Assembly (NCBI GenBank): GCA_026987375.1
Contig: JALSMT010000086.1
Location: 1-64,000, forward strand
Origin: Thermaceae bacterium
GTDB lineage: Bacteria; Deinococcota; Deinococci; Deinococcales; Marinithermaceae
DNA: 64,000 nucleotides
Reading direction: 5' to 3'
Shown in pieces: positions 1 through 8,056 of the stretch; position 1 is the stretch's first letter, and each line of letters starts with the position of its first letter. The position numbers and the translations under genes are program-made. The notes beneath the pieces are model-generated. The model did not search any database and was not told the DNA's origin. It saw nothing but the letters and a program-made list of their open reading frames with translations.

Positions 1-1
1 G

Positions 2-148
2 GAGCGCCTCAAAGCCCTGCACGCCCGCGCCGCCGAGCCCGGACTCGGCCCCGGCGATTACGCCGCCATCGCCCGCGAAGAAAGCGAGCTGAATCATGCC
101 CTGAACGAGCGCGAAGCCGCCTGGGAAAACTTGGTAGAAGAGCTGTGA
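2..148 (+). CDS. ABC-F family ATPase, C-terminal fragment
   Basis: Only the last 48 codons are in the window; the gene enters from the left edge and stops at TGA 146-148. The fragment is charged and Glu/Ala/Leu-rich with a heptad-like pattern, a mid-segment PGDYAAIA and a closing AAWENLVEEL. This matches the C-terminal coiled coil of Uup/EttA-type ABC-F proteins, where a YxxL helix pairs with a helix ending in xxWExLxE. Family members act on the ribosome and are soluble. No ATPase motif is visible because the ATPase domains lie outside the window, so the call rests on the coiled-coil pattern alone. Confidence 0.6.
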   Translation, partial: ERLKALHARAAEPGLGPGDYAAIAREESELNHALNEREAAWENLVEEL

Positions 149-531
149 CAAACCAATAGTCTCTTGGTAGGAGACTCATTCAAAAGGAGGCTTGGCAAAG
201 GTCTGCGCCAGCTAGCGCCTCGTGTTAAAACAAGGAGGAGCCGACCCGTAGCGGCAAGCCCATGCGTTACCCGGTGATAACAGCAGTATGTTTAAGCGGC
301 CGCAGTCAAGGTGCGTAGCTTGGGATATCACGTGGAAAGTGGGGTGCAGTAATATCAGTTTGACCAGAAAAACAAAATCGAACAGGTCTATGCAGCACTT
401 AAATTTTATGCTATCTAATGCATCCCGCTTTGCAGCTCCTCTCTCTTGTAGCCCGCCTAAGCACTCATCTTGCTCCAACCCTGCGCACTTGCATTAGACT
501 GAGGCTTCGGGCCGAGGGAGCCCCCTAGAAG
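149..531. other. 383-base intergenic region, AT-richer, no gene recognised
   Basis: I find no convincing gene on either strand. Short frames exist but lack family resemblance or a good start. A hairpin with a 6-bp stem (AGTCTC/GAGACT, 158-176) follows the ABC-F stop and could help end transcription, but it has no T tract. Base composition is clearly less GC-rich than the flanking genes. No tRNA, riboswitch or transposon end is recognisable. Confidence 0.5.
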
Positions 532-1830
532 ATGCGGAAAGTGGTAATCGTCGGACGCCCCAACGTGGGTAAATCCAGCCTCTATAACCGCCTGCTCGGA
601 CGCCGCGACGCGGTAGTTGCCGATGAAGCGGGCGTTACCCGCGACCTCAAGGAGGCCGTGGTCGAGACCGAGCGCGGAAAGTTCAAGCTGGTGGACACCG
701 GCGGCCTGTGGTCGGGCGACGCCTGGGAAGCAAAAATCAAAGAAAAGGTGGACCGCGCCCTGCAGCAAGCAGACCTGGTTCTTTTCCTGGTAGACGGTCG
801 CGCCGAGTTGGCCCAAGCCGACTACGAAGTGGCCGATTACCTGCGCCGCAAGAACAAACCGGTCCTGCTGGTCGCGACGAAAGTGGACCACCCCAAGCAC
901 GAAATGTACCTGGGAGAGCTGTACGCCCTCGGTTTTGCAGAACCTCTGCCCACCTCCGTGGAGCACCGCCGCGGCATAGACGAGCTGGAAGAAGCCATTT
1001 GGGAACGCCTCCCAGAGGAAGAAAAAGAGGCCGAAGTGGAGCTGCCCCCAATCCGCGTGGCCATCGTGGGCAGGCCCAACGCCGGCAAGTCTAGCCTCCT
1101 CAACGCCATTCTCGGCGAGGAGCGCGTGATAGTCTCCGACCGGCCGGGCACCACCCGCGACAGCATAGACGCCGAATTAGAGTACGGCGGCTCCCGCTTC
1201 GTGCTGGTAGACACCGCGGGCATCCGCAAGCGTCCCGATACCGCGGTGGAGCACTTCGCCATCCAGCGCGCCCACCGCGTCATCCAGGAAGCGGACGTAG
1301 TAGTGCTGACTGTAGACCCTTTTGAGTTGGGCGATCACGAGCTAAAAATGGCGAACGAGGCGCTGGACGCCGGCAAACCGGTAATTCTGACGATCACCAA
1401 GTGGGACGCCGTTCCCAAGAAAGAACAGCCCGCGGTGCGCCAGCAACTACGCCAAAAGCTGGCCCACCTGGAGCACGTACCGACCATCTACACCTCCGCC
1501 GTCAACGGCCAGAATATCCACAAGATTTTCCAGCTGGCCACCCGCCTCTACCATCTGGCAAGGCGGCGTTTTGAGACCGCCGACCTCAACCGCTGGGTGC
1601 AACTCTGGCTTAGCAAGACCAGGGTCCCCAACTTCAAGGGGCGGCCGCTAAAGATATTTTTCGTGACACAGCCGCAGGTGGCGCCGCCGCTCTTCGTCTT
1701 TTTCGTCAATCAGCCGGCCTACGTCACCCGCGCCTTCGAGAACTTTATCAGAAACCGCATCCGCGAGGACCTGGACCTGCGCGAGGTCCCCTTCAAGCTG
1801 GCCTGGCGCGGGCGCAAAAGCAACAAGTAA
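532..1830 (+). CDS. der: Ribosome assembly GTPase Der (EngA)
   Basis: Essential tandem GTPase needed for maturation of the 50S subunit; cytoplasmic. Two Era-like G domains are visible: G1 GRPNVGKS at residues 8-15 with DTGG and TKVD, then a second G1 GRPNAGKS at about 180-187 with DTAG and TKWD. A KH-like C-terminal domain ends in a basic WRGRKSNK tail. At 432 residues the length is normal. The ATG at 532 is the first start compatible with an intact P loop; the only purine-rich stretch upstream (GAGGGAG) is rather far away, so initiation is not textbook. A hairpin follows the stop. Confidence 0.96.
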   Translation: MRKVVIVGRPNVGKSSLYNRLLGRRDAVVADEAGVTRDLKEAVVETERGKFKLVDTGGLWSGDAWEAKIKEKVDRALQQADLVLFLVDGRAELAQADYEVADYLRRKNKPVLLVATKVDHPKHEMYLGELYALGFAEPLPTSVEHRRGIDELEEAIWERLPEEEKEAEVELPPIRVAIVGRPNAGKSSLLNAILGEERVIVSDRPGTTRDSIDAELEYGGSRFVLVDTAGIRKRPDTAVEHFAIQRAHRVIQEADVVVLTVDPFELGDHELKMANEALDAGKPVILTITKWDAVPKKEQPAVRQQLRQKLAHLEHVPTIYTSAVNGQNIHKIFQLATRLYHLARRRFETADLNRWVQLWLSKTRVPNFKGRPLKIFFVTQPQVAPPLFVFFVNQPAYVTRAFENFIRNRIREDLDLREVPFKLAWRGRKSNK

Positions 1831-1879
1831 GTTGCGCTTCTAGTAAAGAGACCCTCGAAAACTCCGGCTCCACCGCTAA

Positions 1880-1908
1880 AGCGGCAGCTCGAGCCCTGCC
1901 GCTATTTT
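1880..1908 (+). terminator. Probable terminator after der
   Basis: An 8-bp stem AGCGGCAG/CTGCCGCT (1880-1887 and 1896-1903) with an 8-base loop is followed by ATTTTG. The T tract is short, so this is a moderate call. Confidence 0.5.
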
Positions 1909-1993
1909 GCAATGTCGCCTGCAATACCTCGCCGGCGGCTGGGCGGCCTTAGCGTCGGGTTGTAGCGCCACAGGCGCACAAAAGGAGACGCAG

Positions 1994-3466
1994 ATGAAAA
2001 TGAGACGATTAATGCTGGCAACAACGCTGATTCTCAGCCTGGCCGCGAGCGCCTTGGCGGGCGGCGGCCTGATGGACGGGCGCGCCGACTTCAAGGCGGT
2101 GGACGCCGAAGAAGAAGGCTACTGGTACTCCCGTTACAACCTGGGCAATCTGGTAATGCGCTCGGGGCTGGGGTTGCGCTTCAAGCCGCCCAAAGCGGCG
2201 GTGATGGCCATGATGAAAGCCGTCGACGCCAATCCAAACGACGGCGACAGCCCGGCGGTGCGCCAAGGGATAGTGCTGCTGCGAGCCGTTTACAAAAGCG
2301 GCGACCCCCACTACACCGGCAAACTGGACCCCAAAGACTTTGGCACCCAGCACTGGGACCCCGCCGGTTTCGAAAAGGTCGTCACCGCCTCCGCCAGCGG
2401 CTGGACCATCATGAAAGAAGCCGAGTGGGCCAAGCAGTTCCACGTGGACGAACACTTTGGTACGCCCAGCAGCGACTTCGGCGCCCAGTGGCGCTTTGTC
2501 GGCATGATTATGAACGCCAGCGCCAAGGTGCAGGCCGGCTACGCCGCCAGTCGCTTGATGAATGAAGAAGGTTTGGTTCTTAGCAGCGACGGCAGCGTTG
2601 ACTGGTTGGGGCAGTGGGTTATGCTCGAGTCCTTCTCCAACCTCTCCGCCTACCTTGGCGGCGAGACTCTGCCTCACAGCTCCAGCAACCGCTATTACGA
2701 CCCCGGGGCGGCAAAGGCTTTTGGCGAAGCCGCCGATCGTCTTTACTCGGCGCTGACCCATCGCCAGCCTCAGGGTCCGCGCGAGCTCTCGCAGGCGGTG
2801 CAAGCCCTTACCTGGTACATAGCCGCACGACCCCAAAAAGACTCCGCCAAAGGCCGGCTGCGCAGTATCGCCCTGCAACTCAGCAATGCCGGCGGCGACT
2901 CTGCGGTGCAGCGCGCCTACCGATTGCGCGGCTTAATCGAGGCCTGGCGCGTTAGCAAAGACGACTTCTTCAGGCGGGTCGCGCTGCGTAGTTACGCGAA
3001 GCTGCTTGATGATTACAACTTCGCCCACGGAATGTTCCGCCACGACAATAGTCACAGCATAGACGATGTGGCCGCCATCATGGGCGCCATCAACGCTTCC
3101 CGCATCTTCTTGAAAAACGACATAGAGCAAACTAAGGTGGAGCAGTTCTTTACCAATTTTTACGAGAGCGCCGTCAATCGTAGCGGCTTACAGCAGTCCG
3201 CGCCTCCCCTAGCGGTCGCTAAGGGAGAGTTCGAGCAGCACGAGCCTGCGCTCTACTACGCCTACCCGGACCTTCCCAAGCCGCCCATGGCGGGCGGGCG
3301 CTACGGGATCGCCCCGGTATTCGCCAGCCGGATAGTCTGGGACGCGGCCAAAAATCGCTTCAGGGTAGCCGACGACCGCTTCGACAGCGCCGGAGCCATG
3401 CACGCCTCCAACGAATTCATCTGGTTCCACAACGACGAGGTAAACGGCTTCCCCGTGGTCAGATAA
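1994..3466 (+). CDS. Secreted protein of unknown function
   Basis: 490 residues starting at ATG 1994, preceded by AAAGGAGACGCAG; an upstream in-frame start at 1907 is rejected because the ribosome site and signal peptide sit here. The first 22 residues (MKMRRLMLATTLILSLAASALA) form a signal peptide, so the mature protein is periplasmic or external. The mature part looks mostly helical, with many Trp/Tyr/His and a conserved-looking HDNSHSIDD segment and a C-terminal MHASNEFIWFHNDEV stretch, which could suggest metal or ligand binding in a helical toroid; that is a guess. I do not recognise the family. It is a single-gene unit ending in a strong terminator. Confidence 0.75.
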   Translation: MKMRRLMLATTLILSLAASALAGGGLMDGRADFKAVDAEEEGYWYSRYNLGNLVMRSGLGLRFKPPKAAVMAMMKAVDANPNDGDSPAVRQGIVLLRAVYKSGDPHYTGKLDPKDFGTQHWDPAGFEKVVTASASGWTIMKEAEWAKQFHVDEHFGTPSSDFGAQWRFVGMIMNASAKVQAGYAASRLMNEEGLVLSSDGSVDWLGQWVMLESFSNLSAYLGGETLPHSSSNRYYDPGAAKAFGEAADRLYSALTHRQPQGPRELSQAVQALTWYIAARPQKDSAKGRLRSIALQLSNAGGDSAVQRAYRLRGLIEAWRVSKDDFFRRVALRSYAKLLDDYNFAHGMFRHDNSHSIDDVAAIMGAINASRIFLKNDIEQTKVEQFFTNFYESAVNRSGLQQSAPPLAVAKGEFEQHEPALYYAYPDLPKPPMAGGRYGIAPVFASRIVWDAAKNRFRVADDRFDSAGAMHASNEFIWFHNDEVNGFPVVR

Positions 3467-3479
3467 AAGCAGTCTGCCG

Positions 3480-3514
3480 CCGGCTCCCGGATGACGCCGG
3501 GAGCCGGGTTTTTT
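3480..3514 (+). terminator. Rho-independent terminator
   Basis: Perfect 11-bp stem CCGGCTCCCGG/CCGGGAGCCGG (3480-3490, 3497-3507) with a 6-base loop, then G and six T. It ends the secreted-protein gene; its T tract touches the stop codon of the convergent cobB. Confidence 0.92.
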
Positions 3515-4232
3515 ACTGCTGTATCAAAGCTCGCAACCCCCGTGAGGCTTTAGCGCGCAGGGAAAGGTCGGCTAACGGACTGAGCGGCGTGGGCTCGGGG
3601 TTTATTTCTATCAGGTAGGCGCCGGCGGACTTGGCCAGCCGGCCCAAGCTGGCGGCCGGTTCCACCACGGCGCTGGTGCCGATAACCAAGGCCGCCTCGG
3701 CGCCGCCAAAGGCCCCTTCCACCTGAGCCAGCAGCGCGGCGTCCAGAAACTCGCCGAACCATACCACGTCGGGGCGCATACGGTCGCCGCAGCTATCGCA
3801 AAATGGAGGCGGCGCAAACTCGTTGGCAGGAGGCAGTTGCCGTCGCTTTCCGCAGCTTTCGCAACGGGCGCGGGTAATGTTGCCGTGCAATTCCACCAGG
3901 CGGCGGCTGCCAGCGCGGGCGTGCAGGCCGTCTACGTTCTGGGTGACCAATAAAAAGCCGTCCCCCTTTTTCTCTTCCAACTCAACCAGCAAGTAGTGCG
4001 CGCGGTTGGGTTCCGCCGCCATTACCTGCCGGTAACGCCAGGCGTACCAGCGCCAAACCTTGTCGGGGTCGCGGGCGTAGGCCTGGGGCGTGGCCAGCTC
4101 CCCAGGGCGAAAGCCTTCCCACAACCCGCCAGAACCGCGAAAGGTGGGTATGCCCGACTCGGCGCTAACGCCGGCCCCCGTAAGCACCGCTACTCGCCTG
4201 GCTGCTCGCAGTTTGGCGCGGGCTACGTCCAT
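3513..4232 (-). CDS. cobB: NAD-dependent protein deacylase, sirtuin class III
   Basis: Removes acyl groups from lysines using NAD+, giving nicotinamide and O-acyl-ADP-ribose. Visible motifs: NAD-binding GAGVSAESGIPTFR at 19-32, TQNVDGLH at 97-104, catalytic His116 in ELHGN, and four zinc cysteines Cys124, Cys127, Cys145, Cys148. Tyr63 and Arg66 (WYAWRYR) fit the YxxR pair that defines class III sirtuins, which prefer succinyl/malonyl lysine; substrate preference is an inference. 239 residues, normal length. There is no ribosome site, but TAGGCT lies 6 bases before the ATG, indicating a leaderless transcript divergent from the K+ channel gene. Confidence 0.93.
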   Translation of the reverse strand: MDVARAKLRAARRVAVLTGAGVSAESGIPTFRGSGGLWEGFRPGELATPQAYARDPDKVWRWYAWRYRQVMAAEPNRAHYLLVELEEKKGDGFLLVTQNVDGLHARAGSRRLVELHGNITRARCESCGKRRQLPPANEFAPPPFCDSCGDRMRPDVVWFGEFLDAALLAQVEGAFGGAEAALVIGTSAVVEPAASLGRLAKSAGAYLIEINPEPTPLSPLADLSLRAKASRGLRALIQQ

Positions 4233-4238
4233 TCCCTA

Positions 4239-4263
4239 AGCCTACCGCGCGCGGTGCTAGATT
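4239..4263. promoter_or_regulatory. Divergent leaderless-type -10 boxes (cobB / K+ channel)
   Basis: Minus strand: TAGGCT (4239-4244) ends 6 bases before the cobB ATG. Plus strand: TAGATT (4258-4263) ends 6 bases before the channel ATG at 4270. Both fit TANNNT at the distance used for leaderless transcription in Deinococcus. No good -35 is evident. Confidence 0.6.
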
Positions 4264-4269
4264 GAGGTT

Positions 4270-5322
4270 ATGGGACGCCTCGAGCGCCTTTTGGAGCGAC
4301 TGGTTCTGCCGCTGGCGCTGGTGCTGATAACCGGCGCCACGAGCACCGTCGGCTACTGGCTGCTATGGCGACCGCAACACGCCAGCTGGATAGACGCGCT
4401 CTATATGACGTTCATCACCATGACCACCGTCGGCTTTGGCGAGGTGCATCCGCTGAGCGCCGGCGGCAAGATCTTTACTATCGTCGTCGGCTTTGCCGGC
4501 ATCGCCAGCCTCTTTTACCTGCTCGGCGTAATCGCCGAGTACGTAGTGGAAATGCTGGCCAGCGGTGAAAGGAGGGAGAGGCGGATGGAAAAGAAAGCGG
4601 CAGCGCTGCGCAACCACGTCTTGCTCGTCGGCCTGGGCAGGGTCGGCCAGCAGGCCGCCGTTGAGTTGTTCCAGGGGCGCGAGCCCTTCGTAGCCGTGGA
4701 AAACGACCCCGAGCGGGTAAACCGCGCCGTAGAGCAAGGCTACATCGTGATAAAAGGAGACGCCACCGAAGACGAGGTTTTGCGCAAAGCCGGGGTGGAA
4801 AGGGCCAAGGGGCTGATCGTGGCCACCGGCGACGACGCCACCAACCTCTTCGTGGTGCTGAGCGCCCGTTCTTTGAATCCCGAGCTCTACATCGTCGCCC
4901 GCGCCGAAGAGCTGAGCGTCAGCAAAAAAATGCTCAAAGCCGGGGCGAACAGGGTAATAGACCCCTACGCCATCGGCGGCCGCAGGCTGGCTAATCTGGT
5001 ATTGCACCCCGCCGTCGTCGACTTTCTGGAGACTACGCTGCGCCGCGGCGACGCGCCAATATCTATCGAGGACATCGAGATATCCAGCGGCAGCCCCCTG
5101 CTCGGCAAGTCAATCGCCGAACTAAACTTAAACCGCAGGTTCGGGATAGTGATTCTGGCTGTCATTCACGGCGATGAAACTCTGGTCTCACCGGCGGCGG
5201 AGTACGTCTTCGAACCAGGAGACCGAGCGGTGGTCATGGGGACCATAAAGCAGCTCGAGCGCTTCGTGAATATGATGGAAAAAGGCGACGAAAGCTCGCC
5301 GAACGAGCAGGAGGCGCAATGA
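4270..5322 (+). CDS. Potassium channel with RCK (TrkA-N/TrkA-C) domains
   Basis: Two-transmembrane K+ channel of the MthK/Kch type. A first membrane helix (about 12-34), pore helix, selectivity filter TVGFGE (53-58) and second helix (about 67-92) are followed by a charged linker, a Rossmann domain beginning VLLVGLGRVGQ (117-127) and a TrkA-C domain near the end (about 260-340) with PLLGKSIAELNL. Cytoplasmic RCK domains gate such channels in response to nucleotides or ions. 350 residues. The stop overlaps the NAD(P)HX repair gene by four bases (ATGA), so the two are co-transcribed. That NAD(H)-related pairing is compatible with nucleotide gating but does not show it. Confidence 0.92.
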   Translation: MGRLERLLERLVLPLALVLITGATSTVGYWLLWRPQHASWIDALYMTFITMTTVGFGEVHPLSAGGKIFTIVVGFAGIASLFYLLGVIAEYVVEMLASGERRERRMEKKAAALRNHVLLVGLGRVGQQAAVELFQGREPFVAVENDPERVNRAVEQGYIVIKGDATEDEVLRKAGVERAKGLIVATGDDATNLFVVLSARSLNPELYIVARAEELSVSKKMLKAGANRVIDPYAIGGRRLANLVLHPAVVDFLETTLRRGDAPISIEDIEISSGSPLLGKSIAELNLNRRFGIVILAVIHGDETLVSPAAEYVFEPGDRAVVMGTIKQLERFVNMMEKGDESSPNEQEAQ

Positions 5323-6758
5323 AACTATTCAGCGCTGAAGCCATGCGCGCCGCCGACGGCCGCGCGCTAGAGCTAGGTTACCCCAGCATCTTGCTGATGG
5401 AAGCGGCCGGCAGGGCGGTGGCGCAAGAAGCTCTCAAAGCATACCCGGAAGCGCGAAAAATAAGCGTCGTCTGCGGTAAGGGCAATAACGGCGGCGACGG
5501 CTTCGTGGCTGCGCGCTGGCTGCACTTTTGGGGCAAAGAGGTAAGCGTTTTTGCTCCGCCGGATCACCGCGGCGACGCCGCACTCGCCCGCGCCGCGCTG
5601 GCGGCGCACCTGCCCATCAGACCCCTGCAGGAGTTCCGAGCCGAGGGGGGCGACCTGCTGCTAGACGCCGTCTTCGGCACCGGCCTGAGCCGTCCCGTCC
5701 AGGGCGATTGGGCGGCGCTGATAGAGAAAATAAACGCATCGTCATCGCCGGTAATCGCCGTTGACGTTCCCTCGGGTCTGCCCTTCCAACCCCACGTCAA
5801 AGCCAGCCTTACCGTGGCGTTGGCGGGCTTGAAGCACGTTCACGTTTTCTACCCGCCGCGTTCCGCCTGCGGAAAAATCTCGCTGGTAGAAATCGGGCTG
5901 CCGGCAAAAGCCTTGCAGCAACCGGGCCTGCCCGAGATGGCTACGCCGCGGCTAATGCGCGGGCTGCTGCCAACGAGACCGGGAAACGCCCACAAGGGTT
6001 CCGTGGGCCGAGTGCTGATAGTCGGCGGCGCGCGGGAATACGGCGGCGCGCCGGCGCTGGCGGCGCTGGCGGCCTACAAGAGCGGCGCCGGACTGGTGAC
6101 CGTAGCCTATCCAGGCGAAGCAGCGGTAAACCCGCCCCAGGAGTCCGTACGCCTGCCCGTCTCCAGTTGGACCAACGCCCGTCTGCACGAAGCCAAAGCC
6201 GACGCCATAGCGGTAGGAATGGGCGGCGCGAGCGGCGGCGCCGCCGCCGCTCGCGCCGCTTTGAAGCTGCGCAAGCCTACCGTACTCGACGCCGACGCCT
6301 TGCACCCCGAGGTGGTGGCGGCCTACGCCAAAGCCGCTATTCCCACGATAATCACCCCCCACCCCGGGGAGGCGGCGCGGCTGCTGGGCCTCAGCGCGCC
6401 GGCGCTGGTCGCCGACCCGCTGCGCTACGCCCGCGAACTGTCCCAGCGCTTCCGCAGCGTCGCAGTGCTCAAGGGCGGCCCCAGCGTAGTCTGCGAGCTG
6501 GATAATTGCACGGTCAACAGCAGCGGCAACCCCGCCATGGCCAGCGGCGGTACGGGCGACGTGCTCTCGGGAGTCATTGCGGCTCTGCTGGCCGCCGGTC
6601 TGAGCGCCTACGACGCAGCCAGGCTGGGGGTATATCTCCACGGCTTGGCGGGAGACCTGTGCGGAAATATAGGCCTGCTCGCCAGCGAACTAGCCGGGAT
6701 GCTGCCTGAGGCGCGAAAACGCCTGGAAAAAGATAGGGTGCGTCCTTACTGGCAATGA
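5319..6758 (+). CDS. nnrD: Bifunctional NAD(P)HX epimerase / ADP-dependent NAD(P)HX dehydratase
   Basis: Repairs hydrated NADH/NADPH. The N-terminal YjeF domain (epimerase; roughly 1-200) shows GKGNNGGDGF at 53-62. The C-terminal ribokinase-like dehydratase domain (roughly 215-479) shows GNAHKGSVGRVLIVGG and the catalytic NPAMASGGTGDVLSG. The fused 479-residue form is the usual bacterial arrangement. The start overlaps the preceding stop as ATGA with GGAGG just upstream. It converges on the SpeD-like gene. Confidence 0.95.
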   Translation: MKLFSAEAMRAADGRALELGYPSILLMEAAGRAVAQEALKAYPEARKISVVCGKGNNGGDGFVAARWLHFWGKEVSVFAPPDHRGDAALARAALAAHLPIRPLQEFRAEGGDLLLDAVFGTGLSRPVQGDWAALIEKINASSSPVIAVDVPSGLPFQPHVKASLTVALAGLKHVHVFYPPRSACGKISLVEIGLPAKALQQPGLPEMATPRLMRGLLPTRPGNAHKGSVGRVLIVGGAREYGGAPALAALAAYKSGAGLVTVAYPGEAAVNPPQESVRLPVSSWTNARLHEAKADAIAVGMGGASGGAAAARAALKLRKPTVLDADALHPEVVAAYAKAAIPTIITPHPGEAARLLGLSAPALVADPLRYARELSQRFRSVAVLKGGPSVVCELDNCTVNSSGNPAMASGGTGDVLSGVIAALLAAGLSAYDAARLGVYLHGLAGDLCGNIGLLASELAGMLPEARKRLEKDRVRPYWQ

Positions 6759-6774
6759 CGGCGCCGCGCGGGCT

Positions 6775-7203
6775 TTAGGGCAACCGCAGCAGGCGCGCGT
6801 AGGCGTAGGCGCGGTCGCCGGCTACGGCCCTTGGCAGCAAGTCGGGCGACTCGGGAAAAGAGCGTCCTCTACGGGTAACGCGCAGCTCAATGCGGCCAAA
6901 GTCGAAGGAGTCTTTGAGCGTCGCGCCGAGGCTCAGCGGGTCGCCCTCGCCGTGGCCGAAAACGTCCGCCACCAGCACCCCTTCGTCAACGTAGGCGTGC
7001 AGCAGAACGTGACCGCGCCTTGCTAGCAAGGCCACGCTGCTGCCCGTGTCTTCGGATAGCAACAGCTCGCGCCCGCCTTGCAAAGACCACTCCGCAGCCA
7101 AGCGCTTGGCGCTGCCTAACAGCAGCTCGGTGTCGGCCAGCGCTTCCGCTTCGAGGCCGAAGCCGTCAAGAATCAGGTGCGTCCCGCAGGCGAGTCTCTT
7201 CAA
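6775..7203 (-). CDS. AdoMet decarboxylase (SpeD) family protein lacking the pyruvoyl site
   Basis: 142 residues from TTG 7203 behind a good GGGAGGTAG site. The order of elements follows the short SpeD family: GTHLILDGFG near the N terminus, then ALLARRGHVLLHAY and ADVFGHGEGDP, matching family segments LLAESHxSIHTWPE and VDVFTCG. The Glu-Ser pair that self-cleaves to form the pyruvoyl cofactor is replaced (ARRGH), and the catalytic Cys of VDVFTCG is His84, so decarboxylation by the known mechanism is not expected. It could be a regulatory partner of a true SpeD or a neofunctionalised protein. Homology is my reading of motifs, not a search result. Confidence 0.6.
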   Translation of the reverse strand: MKRLACGTHLILDGFGLEAEALADTELLLGSAKRLAAEWSLQGGRELLLSEDTGSSVALLARRGHVLLHAYVDEGVLVADVFGHGEGDPLSLGATLKDSFDFGRIELRVTRRGRSFPESPDLLPRAVAGDRAYAYARLLRLP

Positions 7204-7353
7204 GCCCTACCTCCCGCCCTATTATCATCCCTGCTGCATGAGGTATTGTCAAAAAGCGGGGGCGTCCGTCCCTGGGAAAAACACGCGCTACGGAGTGTAA
7301 TCAGGTTGTTTGATGTTTTTACCGCGCTGTCCGAGGCGCGAGGAGGAGGCGAT

Positions 7354-7716
7354 ATGTATCGCGGAAAAGAAGGTCAATGGGCGTTTTACCTTCACCGAAT
7401 AGCCGGGGTGACAATCTTGCTCTATCTGTTGCTGCACGCAACCGAGCTCACCGCCCCGCTTTTCGGCGCTGGTTTCGCCAAGGCCGTCTCGGCGGCCTTC
7501 CAAACCGACAGTTATCAGCTGTTGCGCCTGCTGACCGTCGGCGCAATCATCTATCACGCGCTAAACGGTATTCGCATAATGCTAATGGACTTTACCTCGT
7601 GGGGCACGCGTATACAAAAAGCGGTCTGGTACGTGGTTTTGGTGGTGTTCATAGCGTTATATATCCCCATAATTTCTAGCACCCTGCCAACGATTCTCAA
7701 AATGGGAGGCCAGTGA
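7354..7716 (+). CDS. sdhC: Succinate dehydrogenase cytochrome b subunit
   Basis: 120-residue membrane anchor of complex II. Start ATG 7354 follows AGGAGGAGGC; the longer frame upstream is rejected. Three hydrophobic helices; the YLHRIAGVTILLYLLLHATEL segment and YHALNGIRI supply candidate heme-ligand histidines and match the SdhC signature. First gene of sdhCDAB, overlapping sdhD by one base. Confidence 0.93.
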   Translation: MYRGKEGQWAFYLHRIAGVTILLYLLLHATELTAPLFGAGFAKAVSAAFQTDSYQLLRLLTVGAIIYHALNGIRIMLMDFTSWGTRIQKAVWYVVLVVFIALYIPIISSTLPTILKMGGQ

Positions 7717-8045
7717 TGGCGATCAAAGCACGCAAGTTTGAAGAGGCCCGCCGTCAAGCCACCTTCAACCTGGAGCTGGCGTGGTGGGTGTTCATGCGCG
7801 TTTCCGGGCTCTTGCTACTGTTCTTGCTATGGGCGCACGTGTACATCGGCCCTAGGCTCATTAGCATCAAAGCCTACGATATTACCTTGCTGGCCTTGGC
7901 CTTGCTACACGGCAGCAACGGTCTACGCTACGTACTAGACGACTATATCCACAACGGCAGCCTGAGGGTGATCCTCAAGTCGACGGCTTACCTGCTGGCC
8001 GCGGTGCTGCTGCTGGCGGGCGCGCTCTTCGTCGCCAAGCTATAG
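7716..8045 (+). CDS. sdhD: Succinate dehydrogenase membrane anchor subunit
   Basis: 109 residues; ATG 7716 overlaps the sdhC stop (TGATG) with GGGAGG upstream. Three membrane helices and conserved [15 protein letters not shown] and [15 protein letters not shown] segments, the latter containing the second heme-ligand His and the quinone-site Tyr region. Forms the integral part of complex II with SdhC. Confidence 0.9.
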   Translation: MAIKARKFEEARRQATFNLELAWWVFMRVSGLLLLFLLWAHVYIGPRLISIKAYDITLLALALLHGSNGLRYVLDDYIHNGSLRVILKSTAYLLAAVLLLAGALFVAKL

Positions 8046-8056
8046 GGGGTCTGATA

